A stretch of DNA of 64,000 bases from positions 62,001 to 126,000 of the forward strand of contig JAGCPY010000067.1 of the NCBI GenBank assembly GCA_017965425.1, written 5' to 3'. This DNA is from Bacteroidaceae bacterium (GTDB lineage Bacteria; Bacteroidota; Bacteroidia; Bacteroidales; Bacteroidaceae). The notes below the pieces were generated by a model. The model did not search any database, had not been told where the DNA came from, and was given only the letters and a program-made list of their open reading frames with translations. This document shows positions 7,144-16,712 of the stretch, in pieces. The first letter of the stretch is position 1; every line of letters begins with the position of its first letter. Made by a program: the position numbers and the translations under genes.

Positions 7144-9201
7144 CTAAGCTTCTGTCGGGGAATGAGGGGTGAGGCTATTGTATTCGTGCTCCTCCTCTTC
7201 TTCCTCGGCCCTGTCTTCTTCAATCACCAGATTGTCGATGATGAAGTTCTGACGCTCCATCGTGTTCTTGCCCATGTAGTATTCGAGGAGTGCGGCCACC
7301 TGGTCAGACTTGTGGAGGCTGACCTGCTCGAGCCGCATGTCAGGACCAATGAAACCACGGAACTCGTCGGGCGATATTTCACCCAATCCTTTGAAGCGGG
7401 TGATTTCGGGTTCGGGACCGAGAGCCTCGATGTTCGCCAGCCGTTCTCCATCACTGTAGCAGTAGCGGGTGATGAAGTCGCCGTGTGTATTCTCTTCTCC
7501 GAGTGCTTTCAGACGTTCCTTGCTGATACGCTTGCGACGTTGACGCACGCGGAAGAGCGGTGTCTGGAGAATATAGACATGCCCTTTCTTGATGAGTTCG
7601 GGGAAGAACTGGAGGAAAAAGGTGATCATGAGCAGGCGGATGTGCATTCCATCGACATCCGCATCGGTTGCGACGATGACACGGTTATAGCGGAGACCGT
7701 CGAGACCGTCTTCGATATTCAGAGCGGCTTGCAGAAGGTTGAACTCTTCGTTCTCGTAAACCACCTTTTTGGTCAATCCAAAACAGTTGAGCGGCTTGCC
7801 TCGTAAGCTGAAGACAGCTTGTGTGAGGACGTCGCGGCTCTTGGTGATGCTGCCACTGGCACTGTCGCCCTCGGTGATGAAGATGGAGCTATCTTCCTGA
7901 CGGTCGCCCTTGGGGTCGTTGAAGTGTATGCGGCAATCACGCAACTTGCGGTTGTGAAGGTTGGCTTTCTTCGAGCGTTCGCGGGCAAGCTTGGCAACAC
8001 CGGCCATCGCCTTGCGTTCCCTCTCGCTCTCAGAGATTTTCTGAAGGATGACTTCGGCCACGTCGGGCGTGCGGCGCAGATAGTTATCAACTTGTTCCTT
8101 GACGAAGTCGCCAATGAATTTGTCTATGGAAATGCCGCCACCATTCGGTTCTGTGGAGAGCGAACCGAGCTTGATTTTCGTCTGACTCTCAAAGAGCGGT
8201 TCCTGGATGTCAATACTGATGGCCGCAACAATGCCGTTTCGGATGTCGCTGTAGTCGAAGTTCTTACCCGAAAAGTCCTTAATGGTTTCGGCAATGTATT
8301 TCTTGAAAGCACTCTGATGGGTGCCGCCTTGCGTGGTATGCTGCCCGTTGACGAAGCTGTGGTATTCCTCGCCATACTGCCCATTGGTGTGGGTGAAGGC
8401 GATTTCGATATCCTCTCCCTTGAGGTGGATGATGGGATAGAGGGGCTGGGTGGTCATCGTGTCGGTCAGCAAGTCTTCAAGACCGTTGCGAGAGAGGATG
8501 CGACGTCCGTTGAAAACGATGGCAAGGCCCGTGTTCAAGTAAGTGTAGTTGCGGAGGAGCGTTTCCACGAACTCATCCTGAAAGCGATAGTTCTTGAAGA
8601 GCGTGGAGTCAGGTTCGAAACAGATGAGCGTACCGTTCTCGGCTCCACCGCCATCCGTTTCAGGGGCGGTGGTGGAATCGTCCTTGATGAGCTCTCCTTT
8701 CTCAAACTCTGCACGGCGTGTTTCGCCGTCACGGAAGCTTTGTGCGACAAAGCGGGCACTGAGGGCATTGACGGCCTTCAGGCCAACGCCATTCAGGCCG
8801 ACGCTCTTCTTGAAGGCCTTGGAGTCGTATTTACCACCCGTATTGAGCATCGACACCGCCTCAATGAGCTTTCCAAGGGGGATGCCACGACCGTAGTCAC
8901 GCACGGAAACGCGCAGATGGTCTTCGATGGTGACTTCGATGCGCTTGCCAGCGTTCATCTTAAACTCATCGATGGAGTTGTCTATGACTTCTTTCAAAAG
9001 TACGTAGATACCGTCCTCAGCGTGCGAGCCGTCACCGAGCTTACCGATGTACATGCCCGGACGGGTGCGCACATGCTCCATGTCCGACAAGTGCCGGATG
9101 TTTTCCTCGTCGTAATCAACAGCTCCACCAACAGGCTCATTCACGCCTTCTCCCATCTGGGAAGAGAGTAATTGGCGCGAGGTATCTTCGTTTGTAGCCA
9201 T
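7144..9201 (-). CDS. parE: DNA topoisomerase IV subunit B
   Basis: 685 residues. ATPase subunit of the type IIA topoisomerase that unlinks daughter chromosomes; its partner ParC is not in the window. The GHKL ATPase domain has [24 protein letters not shown] and GRGIPLG in the first 110 residues, and [15 protein letters not shown] follows. The transducer domain comes next, then the TOPRIM region with [10 protein letters not shown] and [10 protein letters not shown]. The C-terminus ends in an acidic run ([13 protein letters not shown]). Assignment as ParE rather than GyrB rests on the divergent, shorter Bacteroidetes form and on the parE-coaD order known in this phylum. The N-terminal 25 residues before [11 protein letters not shown] include a possible palindromic-element insertion (9144-9170). 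It lies 22 bases after the acetyltransferase gene. Confidence 0.9.
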   Translation of the reverse strand: MATNEDTSRQLLSSQMGEGVNEPVGGAVDYDEENIRHLSDMEHVRTRPGMYIGKLGDGSHAEDGIYVLLKEVIDNSIDEFKMNAGKRIEVTIEDHLRVSVRDYGRGIPLGKLIEAVSMLNTGGKYDSKAFKKSVGLNGVGLKAVNALSARFVAQSFRDGETRRAEFEKGELIKDDSTTAPETDGGGAENGTLICFEPDSTLFKNYRFQDEFVETLLRNYTYLNTGLAIVFNGRRILSRNGLEDLLTDTMTTQPLYPIIHLKGEDIEIAFTHTNGQYGEEYHSFVNGQHTTQGGTHQSAFKKYIAETIKDFSGKNFDYSDIRNGIVAAISIDIQEPLFESQTKIKLGSLSTEPNGGGISIDKFIGDFVKEQVDNYLRRTPDVAEVILQKISESERERKAMAGVAKLARERSKKANLHNRKLRDCRIHFNDPKGDRQEDSSIFITEGDSASGSITKSRDVLTQAVFSLRGKPLNCFGLTKKVVYENEEFNLLQAALNIEDGLDGLRYNRVIVATDADVDGMHIRLLMITFFLQFFPELIKKGHVYILQTPLFRVRQRRKRISKERLKALGEENTHGDFITRYCYSDGERLANIEALGPEPEITRFKGLGEISPDEFRGFIGPDMRLEQVSLHKSDQVAALLEYYMGKNTMERQNFIIDNLVIEEDRAEEEEEEHEYNSLTPHSPTEA
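9144..9170. repeat. Possible palindromic element at the ParE N-terminus
   Basis: The stretch ccttctcccatctgggaagag is an imperfect palindrome encoding part of [13 protein letters not shown] ahead of the conserved ParE core. It is weaker than the coaD and ruvB cases. Confidence 0.3.
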
Positions 9202-9223
9202 TCTATCTGATCTTATAAAGACT

Positions 9224-10375
9224 TTACAGATTTTTCTGCCAGCATCTCCTGCGCTTGTGAATCACGCAGTCGAGGTGAGCCCACTGCCCTTGACTCTTTT
9301 CGTTGGTTTCCAGCTGCGGATGTGTCTCGGCATATTGGAATCCTATCTTTTGGGCTGTCGGGATGATGTCGGCGAACAACAAAGCGTTCACCCCCTTGTT
9401 TTGCCATTCGGGCAACACGCCAACAAGCAACAGGTCAATCACGGGTTCGGGTTTGAAGTAGATGGCCTTGGCCAGATGCCACCATCCGAAGGGGAAGAGC
9501 TTGCCGTGTGCCTTTTGCAGCGGACGTGACAAGGAGCCAATGCCCACGCCCATAGCAATGGGTTCGTTGTCCTCATTCTCCACGACAGACAACAAACGCA
9601 TATCCAGGAACTGCAGATAGGTGTTGGCATATTGCATGATCTGGCGTTCATTCATCTCTGAGTAGCCGTAGAGATCGGCATAAGCCTTGTTGATGACATT
9701 GAAGACCTTCTGGATATACTTTCCTCCGTCTGCACGGATGATTTCGCGGTGGTTCTTGAAGCGACGATAGTGAAGGTTGTAGCGTTTCATGCTCAACTCT
9801 GCAACGCGGATGTACTTGGCAGAGTCGGCAGCTGCCTCGGTCGTGGGAACCGTCACCTTACGCTCTACCCAATCCACTTCTTTCTCGAAGCCCAGCCGCT
9901 CCATGTGCTTTTGGTAATAAGGATAATTGTAGATTGTACTCATGGTCGAAAGCTGGTCGAAACCGTCGATGAGCATTCCCTCTGGATCCATGTCGGTGAA
10001 GCCCAATGGTCCCACAATCTTGTCCATGCCACGTTCACGACCCCACTTTGCAACAGTGTCCAGCAATGCCTCGCTCACCTCAGGATCATCCACGAAATCA
10101 ATCCAACCGAAGCGGACGTTTTTCGTCTTCCACGTCTTGTTTGCCTTATGGTTGATGATCGCGGCCACACGGCCAACCACCTTGCCATCGCGCAATGCCA
10201 AGAAACAGTCAGATTCGCAGAACTCGAAGGCTGCATTCTTCTTGCGATCGAAGGTTTCCTGCATGTCTTCCAAAAAATCGGGCACGGCATATTCGTTGCC
10301 TTTGTATAGCTCGTAGTTAAACCGAATGAAGGTGCGCAGATCCTTACGCCCTTCCACTTTTTTTATCGTAATCAT
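9224..10375 (-). CDS. GNAT-like N-acetyltransferase family protein, function unknown
   Basis: 383 residues from ATG at 10375 ([34 protein letters not shown]); the longer frame back to 10510 would run through the promoter region and is rejected. This is a conserved Bacteroidetes protein of two GNAT-like halves. The N-terminal half has [22 protein letters not shown], the C-terminal half has [18 protein letters not shown], a recognisable acetyl-CoA loop. The middle is rich in aromatic residues. Substrate unknown; members are often annotated only as N-acetyltransferases. It heads an operon with parE and coaD and is transcribed divergently from the OmpA gene. Confidence 0.8.
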   Translation of the reverse strand: MITIKKVEGRKDLRTFIRFNYELYKGNEYAVPDFLEDMQETFDRKKNAAFEFCESDCFLALRDGKVVGRVAAIINHKANKTWKTKNVRFGWIDFVDDPEVSEALLDTVAKWGRERGMDKIVGPLGFTDMDPEGMLIDGFDQLSTMSTIYNYPYYQKHMERLGFEKEVDWVERKVTVPTTEAAADSAKYIRVAELSMKRYNLHYRRFKNHREIIRADGGKYIQKVFNVINKAYADLYGYSEMNERQIMQYANTYLQFLDMRLLSVVENEDNEPIAMGVGIGSLSRPLQKAHGKLFPFGWWHLAKAIYFKPEPVIDLLLVGVLPEWQNKGVNALLFADIIPTAQKIGFQYAETHPQLETNEKSQGQWAHLDCVIHKRRRCWQKNL

Positions 10376-10398
10376 AATTTGATGAACAAATATTGGTG

Positions 10399-10406
10399 CA
10401 AAGATA
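10399..10406 (-). promoter_or_regulatory. -7 element for the acetyltransferase-parE-coaD operon
   Basis: TATCTTTG on the minus strand (10406-10399), 24 bases before the ATG at 10375. No convincing TTTG at the -33 distance. Confidence 0.45.
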
Positions 10407-10487
10407 GTACTTTTCGATATAAAAGGTACGCGTACGCGCGCTTTTTTAGGTTTTATAAGGCAGAAAGTTAAAAAAACTGCAAAAAAC

Positions 10488-10518
10488 TTTGCCGTTGACT
10501 CTGAAAGCACTACTTTTG
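10488..10518 (+). promoter_or_regulatory. Promoter of the OmpA-family gene
   Basis: TTTG at 10488-10491, 19 bases, then TACTTTTG at 10511-10518, a near-ideal Bacteroidetes promoter. The ATG at 10553 follows after an A/T-rich leader of about 30 bases, consistent with strong expression. Confidence 0.75.
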
Positions 10519-10552
10519 CAGAAAATATAAATTAGCTATACATAAAAACAAT

Positions 10553-11689
10553 ATGAAGAAAATTCTTATCATGGCATCCCTTGCCATTTGTTTGGTCTGT
10601 CAGATGAGTGCCCAGGAACGCGACTACAAACCTGCGCCCTATCTTTTCTTTGGCTTACAGGGAGGTGCTCAGACTACTTTCACAAATTACGACATGATGA
10701 AGCTCATCACTCCCACGGCGGGCGTGTCATTCGGTGCTTTCTTCACGCCTTCGGTGGGTGCACGTTTGCATGTCAACGGAATCTGGAACAAGGGTGGTGT
10801 CAAGCCCGACTTCACTTATGATTACAAGTATGTCACCACTGACGTTGACTTGTTGCTAAACCTCTGCACACTCTTCGGACGCAAGGACTATTATCCTGTC
10901 AACCTCTACCTGATTGGCGGTATCGGTCTCAACTATGCTTGGGACAACAAGGACTATTTGTCCAGTCCCTATGACCAGTCTTTTGCCTGGGACGATCACC
11001 GCTTCAGCCACAATGCTCGCATTGGGCTCATGGCAGACTTCAATCTATGCAAGAACATCAGCCTCAACCTTGAAGTAAGTGGCAACAGCCTGTCTGATCG
11101 CTACAACAGCAAAGCCAGCTCCAAGGATGACTGGCAGCTGACAGCTATGGCAGGTTTGGCTTTTAAGTTCGGCTTCAAGAAAGCATCGGCACAGACGGCC
11201 AGCGCCTCCTACGTGGAAGATGAGACACCCGCAATCGCACCACCTGTGAAAGAGCCTGTCGTAGAGAAACCTGTGGAGAAACCCGTGGAGAAACCTGTGA
11301 CCGCACAGAAAGCCGTGGATGCGACGGTGGAGAAACCTGTCGAAACGGCTGCCAAGGCCGTCCGTTCGCCCGAGATGCAGACGGAAATCTTTTATGAGAT
11401 TCGCGAAACGACTGTTTCCAAGGAAGAACAAGCCAAACTGCAAAAGCTGATCAGCTTCTTGAAGACAAATCCCAATGCCAAGGTGAGCATCGTCGGCTAT
11501 GCAGATGCTGGAACGGGCAACAGCACCATCAATACACGCTTTGCCAAACTCCGTGCAGAAAAGGTGACGAAAGCTCTGTTGAATGCTGGCATCAACGCCA
11601 ACCGTATTTCCACCGACTCCAAGGGAGACAAGATTCAGCCTTTCCGCGACAACGACAAGAATCGTGTCGTCATCGCTGTGGCCAAATAA
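10553..11689 (+). CDS. OmpA-family outer membrane protein
   Basis: 378 residues. The signal peptide is MKKILIMASLAICLVCQMSAQ. Residues of about 25-210 form a predicted beta-barrel (FGLQGGAQTTF, GVSFGAFFTPSVGARLHVNG, LYLIGGIGLNYAW, LNLEVSGNSLSDRYN, AMAGLAFKFGFKK). A linker with repeated VEKPVEKPVEKPV leads to the C-terminal OmpA peptidoglycan-binding domain (about 275-378), with VSIVGYADAGTGN, LRAEKVTKALLNAGI and NDKNRVVIAV. Known family role: anchors the outer membrane to peptidoglycan and maintains envelope integrity. It is a single-gene unit with a strong promoter, converging on sufS 18 bases downstream. Confidence 0.92.
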   Translation: MKKILIMASLAICLVCQMSAQERDYKPAPYLFFGLQGGAQTTFTNYDMMKLITPTAGVSFGAFFTPSVGARLHVNGIWNKGGVKPDFTYDYKYVTTDVDLLLNLCTLFGRKDYYPVNLYLIGGIGLNYAWDNKDYLSSPYDQSFAWDDHRFSHNARIGLMADFNLCKNISLNLEVSGNSLSDRYNSKASSKDDWQLTAMAGLAFKFGFKKASAQTASASYVEDETPAIAPPVKEPVVEKPVEKPVEKPVTAQKAVDATVEKPVETAAKAVRSPEMQTEIFYEIRETTVSKEEQAKLQKLISFLKTNPNAKVSIVGYADAGTGNSTINTRFAKLRAEKVTKALLNAGINANRISTDSKGDKIQPFRDNDKNRVVIAVAK

Positions 11690-11707
11690 AGGTCGAACGA
11701 AACAGCT

Positions 11708-12997
11708 TCAGAACATTTTGATTACACGGTCGATGCCTTCCACGAGGGCATCGACTTCTTCTTTTGTATTATAAAGGGCGAAACTGGCACGAACGGTGCC
11801 TTCGATGCCAAGACGGTGCATAAGTGGTTCTGCACAATGGTGACCTGTGCGGACAGCGATACCAAGCTGGTCGAGCAACGTTCCAAGATCCAAGTGATGT
11901 ATCTTGCCGACGAGAAACGAAATCACAGCTCCATCCTCACATTTCTCCGTCTGTACAGGAAATGACGGATGGCCGAATATTCTCATGCCAGGTATTTCGC
12001 GCAGACGTTCCACCGCATAGCGGGTGAGATCACGTTCGTGTGCCTGAATGGCAGGGATGCCAATGGCTGTGACGTACTCCAATGCACGAGCCAACCCTGT
12101 GGTAGCTACATAATCGGGCGTACCAGCCTCAAACTTAAAGGGAAGGCTATTAAAAGTGGTGTGTTCGAAGCTAACCTTACCAATCATTTCACCGCCCCCC
12201 ATATAGGGTGGCATCTTTTCCAGCAAATGCTCTTTGCCATAAAGCACGCCGATGCCTGTTGGACCATAAACCTTATGACCGCTGAAAGCCAAGAAGTCGC
12301 AGTCAATCGCCTGCACATCAATGGACAGATGGGGTGCTGCCTGAGCGGCATCAACCAATACGGGAACATTGTGAGCGTGCGCGATGTGAATGATGTCGGC
12401 CACAGGATTGACCGTTCCAAGCACGTTGGAAACAGCCGTTAAAGACAACAGACGGGTACGTGAAGTAAAAAGTTGCTCGAGAGCTTCGAGGTCAAGACGG
12501 CCTTCATCTGTGATGGGACACACTTTTATCTTGAAAGACCTACGTGCCTGCGCCAGTTGCCAAGGCACGATGTTCGAGTGGTGCTCCATCTCGGTAAGGA
12601 TGATTTCATCGCCGTCGTTGATGAAAGCCTGGATGAATGAACTGGCCACAAGATTGATGCTCTCGGTAGTACCTCGAGTGAAAACGACCTCCGTGGTACT
12701 TCGTGCATTGATAAACTTCCGCACTGTTTCGCGAGCCTGCTCATGTAGTTCCGTTGCTTGCTGGCTGAGATAGTGGACACCTCGATGAACGTTGGAATTC
12801 ACGTTCATGTATTCATCTGTCATCGCATCAACCACACAACGTGGCTTTTGTGTTGTCGCTCCATTGTCCAGATAGACAAGAGGGCGACCATGTACACTGC
12901 GGGAAAGGATGGGGAAATCAGAACGTATCTTCCCTATCTCAATATCTTTTGCTGGAGCGGGGAATGGTTGAAACATCAATTCGTTATTGTTGTTCAT
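11708..12997 (-). CDS. sufS: Cysteine desulfurase of the SufS type
   Basis: 429 residues. A class V PLP-dependent aminotransferase fold that takes sulfur from cysteine, leaving alanine, for iron-sulfur cluster assembly. The start of the fold is YLDNGATTQKP and TRGTTESINLVA. The PLP lysine is K242 in FSGHKVYGPTGIG; the catalytic cysteine is C388 in RTGHHCAEPLM, placed as in SufS. The length is slightly above the usual 405-415, with about 20 extra N-terminal residues. The usual partners sufB, sufC, sufD and sufU or sufE are not adjacent. It is the last gene of the minus-strand run from sppA, 33 bases after ruvB. Confidence 0.92.
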   Translation of the reverse strand: MNNNNELMFQPFPAPAKDIEIGKIRSDFPILSRSVHGRPLVYLDNGATTQKPRCVVDAMTDEYMNVNSNVHRGVHYLSQQATELHEQARETVRKFINARSTTEVVFTRGTTESINLVASSFIQAFINDGDEIILTEMEHHSNIVPWQLAQARRSFKIKVCPITDEGRLDLEALEQLFTSRTRLLSLTAVSNVLGTVNPVADIIHIAHAHNVPVLVDAAQAAPHLSIDVQAIDCDFLAFSGHKVYGPTGIGVLYGKEHLLEKMPPYMGGGEMIGKVSFEHTTFNSLPFKFEAGTPDYVATTGLARALEYVTAIGIPAIQAHERDLTRYAVERLREIPGMRIFGHPSFPVQTEKCEDGAVISFLVGKIHHLDLGTLLDQLGIAVRTGHHCAEPLMHRLGIEGTVRASFALYNTKEEVDALVEGIDRVIKMF

Positions 12998-13030
12998 GTA
13001 ATGGCTTTAGTTCGCTTGAACAAATGTTAT

Positions 13031-14107
13031 TCATTCATCAAAGAGCGACCTCATCCCGTCATTGTGGTTGAAAGCAGGTCTGCCCAAGTGTTCATAGGCG
13101 AGTTCGGTGACTTCGCGACCGCGGGGTGTGCGTTTGATGAAGCCTTCTTTAATGAGAAACGGCTCATAGACCTCTTCCACTGTGCCGGGATCTTCGCTGA
13201 TGGCAGTGGCTATGGTGGTGATGCCGACAGGGCCGCCCTTGAACTTGTCAATAATGGCAAGTAGGATTTTACGGTCGATGAGGTCAAGACCGTGACGGTC
13301 GATGTTCAATGCTTCGAGGGCATAGCGGGCAATGTCAAGATCAATGCGTCCATTTCCTTTAACCTGTGCGAAGTCACGCACACGACGGAGAAGGGCATTG
13401 GCAATACGTGGCGTGCCACGGCTACGGCGTGCAATCTCAGCAGCAGCCTCCTTATCAATGGGTTGCTGTAGGATGCCAGCAGAACGAAGGACAATGCCTT
13501 GCAGGGTCTCGGTATCATAATATTCCAAATGGAGATTGATGCCAAAGCGAGCACGCAAAGGAGCGGTAAGAAGTCCCGAACGAGTAGTGGCACCGACGAG
13601 GGTAAAGGGATTGAGATCTATCTGGATGGAACGTGCACTGGGGCCACGGTCGATCATGATGTCAATCCGATAGTCTTCCATTGCAGAATAGAGATATTCT
13701 TCAACAACAGGTGAGAGGCGATGAATCTCATCAATGAACAGCACATCTCTGGGTTCCAAGCTGGTGAGAATGCCAGCAAGGTCTCCAGGCTTGTCGAGAA
13801 CGGGACCACTGGTTATCTTGAAGCCCACGCCCAACTCATTGGCAATGATGTTGGAAAGGGTGGTCTTACCAAGTCCTGGAGGACCATGCAACAATGTGTG
13901 GTCAAGAGGTTCACCACGATACTTGGCTGCTTCAACAAACACGCTCAGGTTACTGACCACTTGCGTCTGACCAGCAAAGTCCTCGAAACGAAGGGGACGG
14001 AGGGCTTGTTCAAAATCAGAAGTCGAGGCTTCAGGTCCTGTTCCTCCTCCCGCCTTTCCTTGTAAGGAGGGAGAGGAATGCATCATGTTGGAAAGTTCTT
14101 GATCCAT
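13031..14107 (-). CDS. ruvB: Holliday junction branch-migration ATPase RuvB
   Basis: 358 residues. An AAA+ motor that with RuvA drives branch migration at recombination junctions. Core features: [20 protein letters not shown] at the N-terminus, Walker [14 protein letters not shown], Walker [11 protein letters not shown], sensor region [18 protein letters not shown], and the C-terminal winged helix with [17 protein letters not shown]. The first 33 residues ([34 protein letters not shown]) differ from the usual short leader; [15 protein letters not shown] is encoded by a REP-like palindrome at 14041-14078. ruvA is not in the window. It lies 88 bases after the hemerythrin-LuxR regulator. Confidence 0.95.
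   Translation of the reverse strand: MDQELSNMMHSSPSLQGKAGGGTGPEASTSDFEQALRPLRFEDFAGQTQVVSNLSVFVEAAKYRGEPLDHTLLHGPPGLGKTTLSNIIANELGVGFKITSGPVLDKPGDLAGILTSLEPRDVLFIDEIHRLSPVVEEYLYSAMEDYRIDIMIDRGPSARSIQIDLNPFTLVGATTRSGLLTAPLRARFGINLHLEYYDTETLQGIVLRSAGILQQPIDKEAAAEIARRSRGTPRIANALLRRVRDFAQVKGNGRIDLDIARYALEALNIDRHGLDLIDRKILLAIIDKFKGGPVGITTIATAISEDPGTVEEVYEPFLIKEGFIKRTPRGREVTELAYEHLGRPAFNHNDGMRSLFDE
14041..14078. repeat. REP-like palindrome read in frame at the RuvB N-terminus
   Basis: Imperfect palindrome ttcctcctcccgcc / ccttgtaaggagggagagg. It encodes [15 protein letters not shown] before the conserved RuvB core and shares the cccttgtagggg style with the intergenic pair at 43441-43562. Confidence 0.55.
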
Positions 14108-14195
14108 TGAGCATTTAAGGCGATTAAGCGTTGGAATAATGATTGATAGCCATTCGCGTAAGGTGTGTCTTTGTGATGGCGTGGGAAGAGTCTAT

Positions 14196-15197
14196 TTACA
14201 GCTTCACCTCTTCCAAATTGATGAGGCCGTTGACGATAGCATAAATGGTGAGACCTGCAGGGGAATGAATCTGCGTCTTGCGGGCGATGTTACGGCGGTG
14301 GGTCATAACGGTGTTGGCCGAGATGAACATCTTCTCTGCAATCTCTTTGTTGGACAATCCGCGGACAACATGACAGATGACCTCCTTTTCTCGTTCCGAA
14401 AGTTCGTCGGAGCCACTCATTTCCGAGTCAGCCTGAACTTTAGGAGAAGCATTTGCCGTGAAGCCACCCTCTTGTATCTTGGCCTTTACTTCCACTTCGA
14501 GCAGACGGACGCTTTCGGCGAAAAGCGAATCTTCCAGGCGACAATGGCTGAAGAGGTCTTCCTCCATAATATAGATGTCCATCAACGTGTCGGCCAACCT
14601 TTGCGTATCACTGTCGCTGGGATAGTATTTGATGATGATGCTTTTCAGCTCATGGCCACTCTTCGTGAGACTGGCATGATTATCGTGATGCTGGTGGGCA
14701 AGAACGCTGTAAGTGGCCGCACTTTGCGTTCCTCTAGCTGGGGGCAGTTTTCCTTCGAGCAACTGCTGCACATAAGTGTGTATATGTGTGTTCTCGTACT
14801 CCATGTGGCGTTGCACTTCTGCGGCATACTCATCGTAGAACCGAAGAATCAGGAATGCAATCTGGTTCTTGGCAGAGCAGTCGATAGACTCAATGAGCTT
14901 GCGCCGAATTGCCGGCAGGCGGAAATCCAGAAAGTAAGAGTGCGACCGCTGAAGGTAACGCATCAACTCGGTCACGCTCACCTCCTCAGCCAGCTCGTCA
15001 ACAGACAGATGTCCTTCGTTCTGAATGAAATTCACCACAGCCAAGAACGTGGCCGTATCCACGCCACTTGCCTTACAGGCGGCTTCCACTGTCTGATCGC
15101 CAAATCCCAATGAAACGCCGAAACGGGATATGACCTGCAAAAGACGATAGTCGTCATGGATGAGGTCACTCATGTGAGCTGATTCCGTGAAATGCAT
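14196..15197 (-). CDS. Hemerythrin-like sensor fused to a LuxR-type DNA-binding domain
   Basis: 333 residues from ATG at 15197 (MHFTESAHMSDLIHDDYRLLQVI); an ATG at 15173 is an alternative. Residues of about 8-60 (LIHDDYRLLQVISRFGVSLGFGDQTVEAACKASGVDTATFLAVVNF) resemble the ScdA/DUF542 N-domain of RIC/YtfE iron-centre repair proteins, but its CCGG signature is replaced by LGFGD. Residues of about 120-225 form a four-helix region with spaced histidines and acids (RHMEYENTHIH, HQHHDNHAS, MEEDLFSHCRLED), fitting a hemerythrin di-iron site. Residues of about 265-325 are a LuxR/FixJ HTH (LSEREKEVICHVVRGLSNKEIAEKMFISANTVMTHRRNIARK). The sequence suggests a regulator sensing oxygen, nitric oxide or redox through iron; the ligand is inferred. 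It sits between the flippase and ruvB genes. Confidence 0.85.
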   Translation of the reverse strand: MHFTESAHMSDLIHDDYRLLQVISRFGVSLGFGDQTVEAACKASGVDTATFLAVVNFIQNEGHLSVDELAEEVSVTELMRYLQRSHSYFLDFRLPAIRRKLIESIDCSAKNQIAFLILRFYDEYAAEVQRHMEYENTHIHTYVQQLLEGKLPPARGTQSAATYSVLAHQHHDNHASLTKSGHELKSIIIKYYPSDSDTQRLADTLMDIYIMEEDLFSHCRLEDSLFAESVRLLEVEVKAKIQEGGFTANASPKVQADSEMSGSDELSEREKEVICHVVRGLSNKEIAEKMFISANTVMTHRRNIARKTQIHSPAGLTIYAIVNGLINLEEVKL

Positions 15198-15214
15198 AAG
15201 CTGTAAATGTATAT

Positions 15215-16684
15215 TTATGAACGTTTTCCCAAACGGCCGCCGATGAATGGCAGGCTCTTCAGGGGCAGGTCTTTCTTGATGATGTAAGCCACAAAGAGAC
15301 AGAGGAGGAGGGTGTTCACGCCCAGATGCAGCCAGACAGGCCAAGAGGCCGGCAGGCTTACCATCGCCACATAGAGGATACAGGTGAGGAGCACATAGAG
15401 GCCGATGTCGCGCAACGGATAGTCAATGGGATTCTTGTGCTGTCCGATGAAGAAACTCAGCAACATGCACGTAGCATAGCCAGCAAAGCCACCCCAGGCA
15501 CAGGCCCAATAGCCATACTGCGGGATGAACACGACATTCACAGCCACCAGCACCGCACATCCCGCCAGCGAGAACCATGCGCCGTAGATGGTCTTGTCGA
15601 TCAACTTGTACCAAAACGAGAGGTTGAAATAGACGCCCATCATGATTTCAGCCGCCATGACTATCGGCACCACGCCCAAGCCCTCACGGTAATCCGCACC
15701 GATGATATACTGCAAGAGCGGCATATAGCCAACTACGCAGAGGAAGGCCAACAGCGTGAAGATGAGGAAGTACTTCATTGCCGCTGCATAGTACTCATTC
15801 TTGTCGGCATCATGACTCTTGGCAAAAACGATGGGTTCGTAGGCAAAGCGAAACGCCTGTGTAATCATTGCCATGATCATGGCAATCTTCACACACGCAC
15901 CATAGATGCCCAGCTGCACATCAGCTTCAACGCGGTCAGGATAGACCAACGGGAAAATAATCTTGTCGGCAACTTGGTTCAAGATGCCCGCGATACCAAG
16001 GATGAGAATCGGCCACGAGTAGCTGAGCATCCGACGCAACAACCGACCGTCGAAATGCCATTGTATCTTCCACAGCTCAGGGATGAAGAGCAGAGAAATG
16101 AATCCCGTACACAACAGGTTGATGAAGAAGACGTAGAAGACCGTCGTCTTGCCCAGCCACACGAAGTAAACCACATTGAGGCCGATGTTCAGGAAGATGA
16201 ACAACAGCTTCAGGGTGGCAAAGTGGATGGCACGTTTCTGGAAGCGGAGGTAGCAGAAAGGGATGGCCTGCAAGGCATCCATCGCCACGACGACCGCCAT
16301 CATCTGCAAGTACTCGGGATGATCGGCATAACCCAGCAGATCTGCTATCGGCGTGATGAAGCCGAAGATGAGCAACAGGAAAATGGCCGTCAGCACGCCG
16401 ACGGTTGCGAAGACAGTCGAGAATACCGTGTCGGGCCATCTGCGGCCATACGTCGCGGGAGCATCGTTGGCAAAGCGGAACAGCGTTGTTTCCATGCCGA
16501 AAGTGAGCAGCACAAGGACAAGTGCCGTATAGGCATAGATATTGGTGCTCACGCCATAGTCGCCCGATTGCTTGGGCATGTAGTGGGTGTACAGAGGCAC
16601 CAACAGATAATTAAGGAACCGCCCTACGATGCTGCTCAGCCCGTAGATGGCGGTATCCTTCATCAATGCGTTCAGTTTGGCCAT
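15215..16684 (-). CDS. Wzx-like polysaccharide flippase (MOP superfamily)
   Basis: 489 residues, very hydrophobic with about 12-14 membrane segments. The N-terminus MAKLNALMKDTAIYGLSSIVGRFLNYLLVPLYTHYMPKQSGDYG is typical of Bacteroidetes lipopolysaccharide/O-antigen flippases. Further signs are TALVLVLLTFGMETTLFRFAND and the paired helices around LGIAGILNQVADKIIFPLVYP. The family moves lipid-linked sugars or related lipids across the inner membrane. No glycosyltransferase lies nearby, so the substrate is unknown; a lone copy next to sppA may serve a general envelope glycan. It lies 28 bases after sppA and 17 bases before the regulator gene, fitting one operon. Confidence 0.88.
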   Translation of the reverse strand: MAKLNALMKDTAIYGLSSIVGRFLNYLLVPLYTHYMPKQSGDYGVSTNIYAYTALVLVLLTFGMETTLFRFANDAPATYGRRWPDTVFSTVFATVGVLTAIFLLLIFGFITPIADLLGYADHPEYLQMMAVVVAMDALQAIPFCYLRFQKRAIHFATLKLLFIFLNIGLNVVYFVWLGKTTVFYVFFINLLCTGFISLLFIPELWKIQWHFDGRLLRRMLSYSWPILILGIAGILNQVADKIIFPLVYPDRVEADVQLGIYGACVKIAMIMAMITQAFRFAYEPIVFAKSHDADKNEYYAAAMKYFLIFTLLAFLCVVGYMPLLQYIIGADYREGLGVVPIVMAAEIMMGVYFNLSFWYKLIDKTIYGAWFSLAGCAVLVAVNVVFIPQYGYWACAWGGFAGYATCMLLSFFIGQHKNPIDYPLRDIGLYVLLTCILYVAMVSLPASWPVWLHLGVNTLLLCLFVAYIIKKDLPLKSLPFIGGRLGKRS

Positions 16685-16712
16685 GCGCTTCGCTCCTTTC
16701 GAAATCCGATGA

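Noticed and set aside
7819-9171. Plus-strand frame of 450 codons opposite parE
   Set aside because: The minus strand encodes an unmistakable ParE; the antisense frame has no domain and results from codon bias.
11690-11707. Terminator between ompA-family gene and sufS
   Set aside because: The 18-base gap between the convergent stops shows no stem; no terminator could be supported.
13332-13593. Short frames opposite ruvB
   Set aside because: Shadows of a complete RuvB.
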